A DNA stretch of 64,000 nucleotides, taken from assembly GCA_007844125.1 (NCBI GenBank), contig CM017559.1:37067004-37131003 (forward strand), in the 5' to 3' direction. A program made the position numbers and the translations under genes. Positions 37,167-47,629 of this stretch are shown piece by piece; the first letter of the stretch is position 1, and the number at the start of each line of letters is the position of its first letter. The notes below the pieces were generated by a model that saw only the letters and a program-made list of their open reading frames with translations, was not told where the DNA came from and did not search any database. The DNA comes from Sinonovacula constricta (Eukaryota > Mollusca > Bivalvia > Cardiida > Solecurtidae).

Positions 37167-37741
37167 CAACAACTAAGGAATTCTGTGGTGAAATGTATCG
37201 ACTCGTAACTTATCCGTCTATCTTCGTTTTAAAAAAAAATATTTTATTTATTATAACGGACGGATAGGATAGGTGTCGTGAGATATCACGATTTAACAAT
37301 AAAATTACCACCGACCCCCTAAAATAACCATGCGGAGGATGGAGATAGAAACTTGATTAATAGATAAAAGTTATCGCTTATTAAACAATTAAGGTATTGC
37401 GTCATGATATGTATCGACTCGTAAATTATCCGTCTATCTTAGTTTTAAAAATATTTAATTTATTTATTATAACGGTCGGATAGGATAGGTTCCGTTAGAT
37501 AACACGATTTAAAAATAAACTTACCACCGATCCACTAAAACAACCATGCGGAGGATGGAGATAGAAACTTGATTAATAGATAAAAGTTATCGCTTATTAA
37601 ACAACTAAGGTATTGCGTCATGATATGTATCGACTCGTAAATTATCCGTCTATCTTAGTTTTAAAAATATTTATTTATTATAACGGTTGGATAGGATAGG
37701 TTCCGTTAGATACCGCGATTTAAAAAATAAACTTACTACCG
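37167..37741 (-). repeat. Three tandem subterminal repeats of about 213 bp, right
   Basis: Inverted counterpart of 21771-22345, in mirrored order. Confidence 0.9.
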
Positions 37742-37935
37742 TTCACCGATAACAGTATTGATAAGACCGTGACAACGCGCTGATAAGTCCATGACGTCAC
37801 GATGATAAAGAGGAACACGTGACTCCAGCGGGGCAGCAGGCTGCGGAAACCATGACAACGCGCTGATAAGGTGATGACGTCACGCTGATAAGGAGGGGTC
37901 ACGTGACAGCTGCAGGGCTGCAGGGCTGCAGGCAT
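37742..37935. promoter_or_regulatory. GC-rich subterminal block, right
   Basis: Inverted copy of 21577-21770 with the same TGACGTCA, CACGTG and repeated CGCTGATAA motifs. Confidence 0.5.
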
Positions 37936-37963
37936 TCTGTGAAATTACGCACTATATACTACT

Positions 37964-37969
37964 GTTATG
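37964..37969. repeat. Right target-site duplication GTTATG
   Basis: Direct partner of the hexamer at 21543-21548. A six-base duplication is the size produced by Polinton/Maverick integrases. Confidence 0.85.
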
Positions 37970-40039
37970 GGAAACTTACATACCATTTTTATTTCAAAAA
38001 TGATTTTTAAAAAAGATATTTTTAATGGAAATTAGGAGTTTCGGCGACCGATTTTTCGACCTTTTTGCATTAATATATACATTTGCATTCTGTTAAATAT
38101 TGTTTACTATGTTGAAGACTGTACATGTTTGGTCTTGGTGTAAGTAATATGATCAAACAGCATTGTTAAAGACTCCTTAATATGTTTTCTTGACTTTGGT
38201 GGCCGTCTTGTCAGCCATCTTGAATATTTCAAAATGCTCAATGATGACAAAGTTGCATCAAGTGGTTTCTGATAGAGGACATGTTGTAGCACAATAATAT
38301 GCAAAAACATTTTGTGCTTACAATTTTTTACGTTACACTGATATCTGCTAGTTGGCATACTGACTAGTCCGATTTTGCCCGATTTCGTGTAAAACATACG
38401 CCATCCGGCGACAGTTCCTTAAGTATGACTGTCACTTAAGTTAGATAACATAGCTAACAAACATATATCGATGTTTCATCTATGCTGTTTTTCTCGTATA
38501 TCTACAACATTTTCAAAACTGATTGTTTGAGAGATCATTAAATATGGGCAAAGTTTTCAAGATCATCGAGACCGGATAATATGACTATGATCGGGCAAGT
38601 AATTAGTTATTTTTCTGTAAGTTGGACCAAAAGGTGGATATAAATGATTCTGGATTGACCAATATATCTGTCCTTTCTGTTTAAATTGCACAGATACCGC
38701 CAGGTACACATTGGCATCCAGCAATGTTACTGCTTTGATCAGACTTTTGCGCTAATAAACTTGTCCAATAAGATTATCCAGGGTTTTGTTGACATGTTCA
38801 AGCCATAAGTGTGTATACATATTCTACAAACGACATTGCTGCCGCTACGTTCTGAAAATAAATAAAATAAATAAAAAGATGCCCCGAACCCCTCCCCACT
38901 GACAAACACGAAAGAAATGGGAAAATATAACTTGTGAGGATTCTGTTTATTGTTCAACAACGTTCATTGACACATGGATGAATCTCCAATAGATAGATCA
39001 ATCCCGATAAATGGACACAAAAGTGTGTACTCTAATATATACGTTGAAACATATGCTTTGTTTCAAACAAACGTCTTATAAAGTACATGGCTAATAAAGT
39101 ATGTGAACTTTATCTTTTTTACATGTTTCTTATTTTGATTTTTTGCATTAACACATTTTAGTCACTTTGATAAAACTATTTCCCTGTTACTGTGCAGAGT
39201 TACTAAATTTTAAGACTAGATGGATATATCTATGTGTAAGATTTAGTTGTTGTTGATGTTGTTTTCAAGCATAAAGTGGGTAATAGAGACTCACTGTAGG
39301 GTATGGGGGATCATAGGATACTATTGTTAAGAGTAAACAACACGTTTTTTTTGTATTGAAAAGTAAAAGGAAGCCAGATATGAGTGATGGTGACTCATTT
39401 AACACAGACATCAGCAGGAGCCATACAACCCCTCCCTACCTGATTGACAGTTCCAGAAGCTGAGACGGTCCTTTTCTAGTCTGACATTCATTCCAACCGC
39501 AGACACACAGGAGATGTGCGTGTCTGTATTCCGCGTGGTATCCGACAGCTATCATCAGTATTGTAATGCTTTTGTATCTATTATATATATGTTCGTAGGG
39601 AATAATACTGAATGACCCCATTGCCAAAGTTTTTCGGGTGAGGTGTGGATTTTATACAAAAAATTACCATAATTTAAAAAAAAAAAATGTTCATCAGACA
39701 GACGGCACCTTTACTGCAGACATATTAAAGCCCTCAGAAACCTTTAACTAAACACAGTACATAAAAACATAAATAACGAGCTCAGAAGTTATTTTATAAT
39801 GAAAACATAAAAAGATATATGACTCACGGTTGTTAAAGAAAACACAGTGGCTGAAAGATAACAATAATAAAAATTAAAAATTGCGTCAGCTGAAAAAAAA
39901 AACTGCGCTCATTAAAATAGTACTCCGGTATTGATTCTTGGTTTAACGCATATCCAATCATTTGCATAAGATTGTCTGGGGAGTTGCGTATGCAAATAAG
40001 CGAAATCAACTGTATTTGAAAATTTGCACATGACAACTT
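37970..40039. other. Right flank of the palindrome, no gene seen
   Basis: Apart from the dispersed module at 38190-38375 nothing is identifiable. Open frames of 60-100 codons here (for example 38739-38960 and 39436-39627, minus) show no domains. Confidence 0.55.
38190..38375 (+). repeat. Dispersed module shared with 18573-18790 (inverted)
   Basis: Contains tggccgtcttgtcagccatc, ttcaaaatgctcaatg, gacaaagttgcatcaagtgg, tttctgatagaggacatg and gcaaaaacattttgtgctta. Orientation is opposite to the left copy, so the two face each other across the palindrome. Confidence 0.75.
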
Positions 40040-40262
40040 TATATTATCAAGAAGGGGTGGCTGTGATTGAGTGATTAGAGACGCCTTTATGTAGCTCCTA
40101 AGCCCCATACCGTTGAGTCTTAATCGGGGCGAGAATTGCACGACAATTTTCATATGGGAAGGTCTTCCAGCTGATCTGCGGTGAGCCGGTGGTTCTACCT
40201 AGACATATTTATGGGGGTTTCCCCCACCAAAAATAAGCTAAAGGGCTTAACTTTACAGCGAA
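40040..40262 (+). mobile_element. tRNA-derived SINE
   Basis: A box-A-like GTGATTGAGTGATTAGAGAC and box-B-like GAGTCTTAATCGGGGCGAG are followed by a body with catatgggaaggtcttccag, ctgatctgcggtgagccggt and ggttctacct, then gggtttcccccaccaaaaat. I recognise this body (vertebrate-style CCAGCTG...GGTGGTTCTACC...CCACCA) as a common bivalve SINE, here partly deleted in the middle. The open frame on the other strand (39833-40153) is incidental. Confidence 0.65.
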
Positions 40263-41043
40263 ATCTAGACAACACCCAACGTACGCAAGCAAATCAATCT
40301 TGTGGCTAAAACGTCTCATGAAAATAAACACCTGTAAATAATAATAAAAAGTCCATATTCATTCTCAACCATAAATGTCATCATCCATTACTCGCTGACC
40401 AAACATCCATAGAACATTCAGTACACAAAACACCATCAACGGAAAGTCGAAAAAAAGGTTGTGTGTTGCGGGGTTTTTTTTTCAACGCCCTAGGGCACTG
40501 TTTGGAACGCTGGGATAACCATCTTAAAACACGTTTGTCTAACGTATAACATGTCGATCAAACTCACATGTCCTTGCTGTCAAAGTGATCAGTATGCAGA
40601 CGACACGAACAATTGCCAGAGGACAAATGTTAAGAAAGAAGTGAAAAGCCACCAAATCATCCCAGTGCGCATATCCGTATTTGGTACTTTTGGATGCTAA
40701 TGTCATTTCTTTGTACCAGAAGTAGTTAGTCCACGAGTCGAATTTATTTGTGGTGTCGATCTGTCTTCATTTGCGTTATTTTCGGTTCGCATCCGATTGG
40801 TCGAATTCATTTGCGAGGCTTTCGGTCTAACGATACCGCGTACTGCATCGTAAGTTATTACTTATCATGTAAATAAACATTCGTAAACAGAAAAAAAACC
40901 CGGACCTAAGCTGAACATAATTGAGAGTCTTTAACCCATGACAGCAGAACTTGTGGATTGTGGATTTTATTTACATCTCACATCCTCCTGACAACACAAC
41001 TGACTGTAATTTGACGGGTTCGTATAATTAGCGTGGATAAGTC
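40263..41043. other. Upstream region of the signal-peptide exon
   Basis: No coding signal. It forms the 5' flank of the exon at 41178 and would hold its promoter; no TATA box was convincing. Confidence 0.4.
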
Positions 41044-41078
41044 GAAAGTGAAATAGTGGAAAAGAAAGAAACTGAAAC
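41044..41078 (+). promoter_or_regulatory. Two interferon-response-like (IRF) motifs
   Basis: GAAAGTGAAA (41044-41053) and GAAACTGAAAC (41068-41078) both fit the GAAANNGAAA core bound by interferon regulatory factors. They lie 100-134 bp before the ATG of a predicted secreted protein, within a purine-rich stretch. Molluscs encode IRF proteins, so an immune-responsive promoter is plausible; purine richness alone could produce such matches. Confidence 0.4.
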
Positions 41079-41177
41079 AACCATCTGATGCTGTGTTGGA
41101 AGAGGCCTGTCTGGGACTAAGCAATGTTCTGTTAGAAGAAGGAAGGATTAAAAAAGTGTGTGTATTTTGCACATTTT

Positions 41178-41268
41178 ATGGAGTCACCTGTGATAATGCA
41201 CGTGCTATTTGTGTACGTCATTTGGTTCACATTGGGCCACGTGACGGCCCAAAACAAAGTTCCATCAG
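41178..41268 (+). CDS. First coding exon of a secreted or membrane protein
   Basis: The ATG at 41178 opens a 30-codon frame that ends at a consensus donor, TCAG|GTAAGA. It starts MESPVIMHVL and continues with a hydrophobic core FVYVIWFTLG, then HVTAQNKVPS. This is a textbook signal peptide with likely cleavage after VTA. The exon holds 91 bases, so the intron is phase 1, as is usual after signal-peptide exons. An upstream in-frame ATG at 41160 precedes codons for YFAHF, so the start could be six codons earlier. No downstream exon was recognised in the remaining 22 kb, which is largely minisatellite; the gene presumably continues beyond or has small exons I could not see. Product class unknown. 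Confidence 0.6.
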
Positions 41269-41296
41269 GTAAGACTAGTTTTTTTTATTCAGCGCT

Positions 41297-41428
41297 CAGG
41301 GAGCTAGTACACTATGCTGGAAGTTTATTTTCGACCCAACCGTACTCAAAGTATGCAAAAATATTATTATGAACTTTGAGTAGGGTTGGGTCAAAAACAA
41401 ACTTCTAACACAGTGTGCTAGATCCCTG
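41297..41428. mobile_element. Hairpin MITE in the presumed first intron
   Basis: Two 56-bp inverted arms (41297-41352 and 41373-41428) with about 85% identity surround a 20-base AT-rich loop. The ends are CAGGGAGCTAG and its partner CTAGATCCCTG. The flanks TTATTCAGCG (41285-41294) and TTATTTAGCG (41429-41438) match at 9 of 10 bases, suggesting a target-site duplication of 8-10 bp. With CAGGG ends this would suit a hAT-derived MITE. It begins 28 bp after the splice donor. Confidence 0.7.
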
Positions 41429-41438
41429 TTATTTAGCG

Positions 41439-42339
41439 TGTGTGTGTATTGCGTGACCTTTCAAACGAGAAAAAAATCGGCCTTAGTTATTTGTTTAATA
41501 TCATTCTTTTAAAACTACAATAATCTAGAATTAGATCTAGAATCGTATTCCTTGTTGTAAATTTATTAACACTCTTATGAAAAATATACAAAATATGCAA
41601 AAAATTGCACAAAATGCACTCAATACCTACAATAGGTTGAATCGTATTATAATCTATTTTGTGTTGAAAGCTATCTTCCAACCATTTTATATACAAATAA
41701 ATGTTATATTTTTGGATTCGAACTAATTATTTCCACGATCATGGTATTCGTTTTTATATTGTCTTGCGAGTTGTTTATCAACATATTTGTGAAGAACAGT
41801 TCAGTTGTAACGGTAGGCCTACTGAATCTTACATTTCCTATGACCATTTGTATGTTAGGAACTCCAACACGATAAACACATTAAATCGCCAAAAGCATCG
41901 ACTAGACACTCAATTTGAACGGCGCGTTCATACAAATCGATCGACTAGAGACACTAACTTACCAACTTAATCGGAACGTTTCCAATTTGCATATTTCGCT
42001 CCCATAGGCTAGTGTTGGAACTTCTCTCGCTGCTTCTAGCTACTTGTCTATATCACCCAGTAAATGGAACATCCTAACGCACAATGCAAGCATGTACAAC
42101 AACTAGTGGATAATTTTGATAAGAAAGGATTCTGATTTGTTTACTTTAAACACGACGGTGTTTTTAAGACTTATCTGAAGGCTATTATAACAACTACACG
42201 AAACACTTGCAGATGATTGATTGGCACTCTAACGGGATGAGATCAGTTAATCCTTTAAAAGTGGTACAGTTGGGACATATTTTGCCTCTTAAACAACCAA
42301 ATGAACTTTACTTGCCTCAAAAGATCCAACTAAATGATG
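41439..42339. other. Non-coding stretch
   Basis: No gene, RNA or repeat recognised. Short open frames (for example 41701-41970) lack domains and start context. Confidence 0.5.
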
Positions 42340-42785
42340 TTGAATTAGGTCCTATTTCTACATATAGATGTAAAAAGCGAAGAATAACACCCTACCCGAC
42401 ATTACAAACAGGTATTTCCTATCTGAGCCACGCTGCACAAATAGCTATTTTCAAACAAAGTAAACCACGTGACCAAGATAACGTTATATCATCACCCGGG
42501 TAACCCGCGCTGACGTCGATATCTGTTTTTGGCTGAAAACACTGTCGCGATTATTTATAGAATGGAAATAATGAACATTGTGAGCATCCTTTTTCACGAT
42601 TTGAACTGTCGGAAAAGTCGGGTAAAGGTCAAAATCGTCTTTTTACTCTAACGTGTGAGTGCATGCAGATATTGAGCCGTAAGTCACCAAAACAGGGATA
42701 AGATATTGTTACCTACATTTGAGATAGGGAAACTGTCAGATCCCACCTTTAATTAACATATGGGGTCGATTCTAACGAGCGGCAA
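42340..42785 (+). repeat. Diverged direct repeat, copy 1
   Basis: Aligns by eye with 45340-45755: ggtcctatttctacat / tgtcctacattaaa, cattacaaacaggtatttcc / cattacaaacatgtaatttc, ctatctgagcca.gctgc, atcatc.cccgggtaa, tatttatag, gatttg.actgtc, ttaattaaca. Indels are frequent and the 98-codon frame overlapping copy 1 (42207-42503) is not kept in copy 2. Confidence 0.6.
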
Positions 42786-43344
42786 TATCATTGATCACGT
42801 TTTCTATAAAACAATTAGCGGTATGTGTTTTCATGATTGACAATTCTTTATGTACATTTACTTTCTTTCGCATTAATTAGCGGATATTTTGTTAGGAGAG
42901 AGTAGCACACAGGCACTCACTAAATATTTTTGATTATGAATTTAATTTAAAAAAGGAAAATAGTATCAATTTTGTTCCTGAATCATTCTACAACGCACGA
43001 TCGACGTTCTATAAAGACTGGGAGCATTCCAAGGAACCACCCTAATATCAAACGTATACAAATACTCATAGACAAAATAATTCCTCTCACAACCACGTGT
43101 TCTTGATTTGGGTTGCATTATTAGTTGCTCGTGTAACTAAATGGTAAATATATGGTTGCGAATTTGTAACATTGATATGGTTAAGCCATTAACATACTCC
43201 AAAAAATTATTTTAAAATGTATAGGTAAAAACTTAGATCCACCCCGGTAACGGCAGATAATCCATCGCAGCCCCTTTCATTTACTGTTTTAGAATCTGAT
43301 ACCCGCCACGTTAATTGTGACATAAGATATATCCATGCGAACAA

Positions 43345-43955
43345 CATGTTGATACTGCACCATAAAGTCGATACTGCATCATTAAATAAATTTAGACATG
43401 TCGATACAACGTCATAAAATAAATCAAATCATGTCGATACCACAGCATAACGTAGATCTAGACATGATGATACTGCATCATTATGTAGATTTATACATGT
43501 TGATACGGCATCATTATGTAGATTTATACATGTTGATACTGCATCATTATGTAGATTTACACATGTCGATACGGCATCATTTTGTAGATTTATACATGTT
43601 GATACGGCATCATTATGTAGATTTATACATGTCGATACTGCAACATTTTGTAGATTTACACATGTTGATACGGCATCATTATGTAGATTTATACATGTCG
43701 ATACTGCAACATTTTGTAGATTTACACATGTTGATACTGCACCATTTTGTAGATTTAGACATGTCGATTCTGCATCATTTTGAAGATTTATACATGTCGA
43801 TATTGCATCATTATGTAGATTTAGCACGTCGATGCTGCATCATTTTGTAGATTTAGACGTGTCGATACTGCATCATTTTGTAGATTTATACATGTCGATA
43901 CTGCATTATTTTGAAGATTTATACATGTCGATACTTCATCATAAAGTAGAAATAT
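43345..43955 (+). repeat. 33-bp minisatellite
   Basis: About 18 copies of a unit such as catgttgatacggcatcatt followed by atgtagatttata. Since 33 is divisible by three, it produces complementary open frames on both strands (43398-43850 plus and 43429-43827 minus), which is expected for a stop-free repeat. Confidence 0.95.
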
Positions 43956-45339
43956 ACACTGCACGTACGTCTTCATATATTTGCGTTTACCTTACGTGTT
44001 TGGCTCCTCTGTCCCTTAAGTAACTCAGTGATAATGAATATAATTATCATACAATGCCCTTATCGCGCTATATGTTGTTTATAACAAATACTACTTCTAT
44101 ACTGTACATCTACATGTCATGGTGCATAGATTGTTGGAGACTCAGCAGCAAATAGTGCAAATCTGGACCAACGTTATTTGCCAAATCATGACCAGTTCGA
44201 GCCTAACTGATTTGGAGCTAGTCTCAGGCTACGGTAAGATCTTCTGCGACCGCCATCCTGACTAACGACACAAGGCCCTTATGACATATTTATGCGTAGG
44301 ATGATACCATGAACATGTCAGTTATAGGAACATATATATGATCAACAGTAATAGACCAAGACTTGCTACTAACGCGACGAGTTAAGTGTTTATCTAACGT
44401 AACGAGGGCAGATAACGCGTGTTGAACTCACGCTTATTACGCCGTCACATCGACAGCAGATATAACTTACTTGGTCAATAGCTGGCGAGAAACAAGTTCA
44501 TTTAATTTAGATGACCTATGCGACCACTGGAGGCCGGTAGCGACCAGTTTAGTCGCTAGCAGGTGTTGTGCATGCTAAAACATTCGATCGTTCGACGTAC
44601 ATTTATAATGATTGTCAGCTTACAAATATCAAAAAGCCGATGAGTAGTCGTGCGAATTTAAAAGCTGCTTAAGTCTGAGTTAGTTTGTCCTGGGGTTTTA
44701 CTGGTCGCAAGCGCTTTGTGGCTTCTTCTTAACGGGTATTGGCTCTATTATAGGATTGGTTCACCTTCTTTAGTCACCAGTAAACAAATTATTTAGCATT
44801 TACAGATGTTAATGTCATGTTGCATGGAGGATATGATTTAATTTTATATTTTAAACTATATAGGGTTACATAAAAAAACGGGGTTAGAGTTTGGGGATTT
44901 AGGATTCGAATTAGGACCAAACGGAGGTTTCATTGTGAATGCCCCCCATCCCCCACTTCCACCGACCCCAGTTATTTTTAGTCGATATGTCTGCTTAGAA
45001 AATATATTTTATTGAAACTTTTATGAAGCCGCACACGCCCACTCCCTGTCAGAGTTTAAGTCGGCTTTTTCTAAGAATCTGGTTCGGCAATTATCAATTT
45101 TACCAACTCAAACGTTATATGTTCGTTATTGTAAAAATCTCGATGTAAGTCTTCACACGTTTCCAAAAATACTAAAAGTCCACTTCATATATTGACTTTT
45201 ATCATACCAACAAACTACTTACAGATGGTCGCTTACATTTAATGCTTTAAAGGTGGTATACGAAAGTTTGAATCCAAGTTTGTTTCTCAAACTACCAAAT
45301 ACATAATTGTTACATAAAAAGATCTCGCGATGTTTTTTG
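43956..45339. other. Non-coding stretch
   Basis: Nothing recognisable; no open frame above about 60 codons with coding character. Confidence 0.5.
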
Positions 45340-45755
45340 ATGTCCTACATTAAATTTGAAAAGTGAAGCATTACCACACTCGTCATTACAAACATGTAAT
45401 TTCTATCTGAGCCAGGCTGCGGTAAACTATTTTAAACCTAACCACTTGACCACTTACTTAAGAAGTTACATTTTATCATCATCCGGGTAATCCGCTCTGT
45501 ATATCTATCTTTAGCAGAAATCACAGTCGTGCCTATTTATAGATTTTGAAAAAAAAGAACAATAGGAGAGATTTATTTCAAGATTTGTACTGTCTAGTAT
45601 TTGAGTAGTGTTCAAGATCGTATATTTTTAGACTGAAGTTCGAGTTTATGAAAAATATGCACAACTTATCTTAACCTCAGGTAATATATTGTTGTATTTG
45701 ATACCGGCAAACTGTTTTTTATACATTTAAGCTGTTATTTAATTAACAATTTGGC
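45340..45755 (+). repeat. Diverged direct repeat, copy 2
   Basis: Second copy, 3.0 kb downstream of 42340-42785 in the same orientation. The element's nature is unknown; no termini were recognised. Confidence 0.6.
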
Positions 45756-47334
45756 GTAGATGTGTGTAAATTGTGTGAATAATTAGAAGTGAGCCCAAAC
45801 TTTTTAAATCTTTAATCAGTATTCAAATTTCTGATAGGTAATGTCCTGAAAAGTAAAGCCAAATCACTCTAACATTACAATTTAGAATGTGTACATGATT
45901 ATGAAACTAAATCCCCGACAGCTATAATGCATCGAGGCTAGACTTGGCTCGAATAGCCCCTAGCTGCATGTGATTTATTACGCGCATTCAAAGTAAATTG
46001 AACAGGTTAAAACTTGTCACACTTAAACCACGTGACACTCGACACATCGACATTCGACAGCAAGTCTTAATGTTGATTGACTGACGGTGACATGACATTT
46101 TGGCCATGAAAATGAATATTGGAAAAACTTCTTGATATTGGTCAAGGATGTTTTCAAACTTCTTTCTACCTTTTCTTCAACATTTTGACCGGTTCTATGT
46201 GCGACCATGCCTCCTGCAGTAATCAGTCAGTACAATGACCCAATGCACGTGACGTCACGTCAGACGTTGACGTTAACTTGTGTAGCTTACCGTTTTAATC
46301 TTCCTCGTCGTATACTTATGATTTGTTTATACCAGTGACTCGAGTACATAATGGTTGTAGTATACCAACCAGGAAAACAAACAATCATCAAACGGACATG
46401 TCAGTGACCTGTAACCTTTTATTAAACACCGAGATGATAACCTTGTTGCAGTGTATTTTACGTTGTGACAGTATTTGAGCAAAACTTTTATGAATAAATA
46501 AAACATTAATGAGCCATACTAATTTGTCATGGATTATTAATATGTAAAACAATATATAATACATGCTTAAATGTTGTTTTAATAAAACATGTGTACATGA
46601 TGTAAGAATAGGTCATGGATATTTGTAATGCGGACACAATATGATTAAAAATATGTGCAGAGACGAATTTACTCATGTTCAATATGTTGTGTGTGTTTTT
46701 AAAGTTATATAGTGCCCCAATATATAACATGGTTTTGGCATGCCGAAATAAGTCTAGGCTATTTATTTATGAATAATAATTTGAATGTTTATATATATGG
46801 CCAGTATTAGGTTTATGTTTGTGTTATATAACACGGACTCTTGCAATCTTAGCATACCAAGCCAGTGACAGGGTGTTGGGATTGTTTGTTTGGCTGTCAG
46901 TTTGGACATCACGTTGGCATTGACATGTACTGCTGGTCACCGCATGGCCAGTTAGATCATAACCTATGATGGTAGATGAAGGCGTTTATTGGTCCCTCCA
47001 ATTATGATCTATGACGGCCATTGTCAGATCGTTACACAGGTCGGCGTGTGATAAATAACGAGAAGGCACATCAAATATTCTCGCAACCCCATCTCTCTGC
47101 ATCTTATTTCCTTCATCTCCACCTCTATATGTCTCTCCATGCCTCATCGTCACTCTATATACATCACTCTATATGCATCACTCTATATGCATCCCTTTAT
47201 CTCACAACAACTATCTGTATCGCCCCTCTCAAAGACTTTAAACTGTTTCTTCCTTCTTCACCATATTGAATATGATATATAAAAATCTATATATTGAGTA
47301 AAATGATAATATTAATTATATTTTTCAAACACAT
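45756..47334. other. Non-coding stretch
   Basis: No gene recognised. A small cluster of CACGTGACGTCACGTCAGACGT-type sites (46245-46270, overlapping E-box and CRE motifs) and a few 14-bp repeats of catcactctatatg (about 47147-47194) are the only features. Confidence 0.45.
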
Positions 47335-47335
47335 G

Positions 47336-47379
<44 letters not shown>
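47335..47379. repeat. (TAA)n microsatellite
   Basis: Uninterrupted trinucleotide tract of about 15 units. Confidence 0.95.
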
Positions 47380-47380
<1 letters not shown>

Positions 47381-47629
47381 CGCACAAACACATATGTTTT
47401 TTTATTATTTCAATTTCATTACTAGTTCTCGTGAAAAGTAACGTGCCATTTCAATGTTGTATATTATACTACGATTCGTGGACAAGAAACTTGAAAACTT
47501 CATAAAGTTATGATTGTTATTCTTCAAATTTATTCAAACCTTTGAGAATAATTGTGAAAAGTGCCATTTACAGAAACAGTCAGTTTTGTGAATATCTATC
47601 CCAATATAATATATTTGGTTGTTAAATTC

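Larger units (their letters stand above)
21549..37963. mobile_element. Giant palindromic Polinton/Maverick-like element
   Basis: The whole 16.4-kb element is two inverted arms around a 13-base loop. The termini are AGTAGTATATAGTGCG and its exact complement, flanked by a 6-bp direct repeat. Each arm carries, from outside in: a GC-rich subterminal block, three 213-bp repeats, a five-exon small gene pointing outward, a decayed DDE integrase pointing inward, and diverged tandem modules with a LINE fragment. Size, AG ends, six-base duplication and integrase type match Polintons as known. No DNA polymerase B, packaging ATPase, protease or capsid gene is recognisable, so it cannot be autonomous. The flanking duplication implies that the palindrome inserted as one unit, with activity supplied in trans. 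Class assignment rests chiefly on the integrase motifs read by eye. Confidence 0.82.
29760..37963 (-). repeat. Right arm of the 16.4-kb palindrome
   Basis: Inverted copy of 21549-29746, marginally longer through small indels. The arms carry the same stop codons and frameshift in the integrase relic and the same LINE fragment, so those lesions predate, or were spread by, the arm duplication. Confidence 0.97.

Noticed and set aside
21549..37963. The palindrome as a fold-back assembly artefact
   Set aside because: Arms differ by several indels and substitutions, have a defined loop, end sharply at different flanks and are bordered by an exact 6-bp duplication. Reads are still needed to settle it.
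42207..42503. A 98-codon frame as a small gene
   Set aside because: It overlaps a dispersed repeat, and its frame is destroyed by indels in the second copy at 45340-45755.
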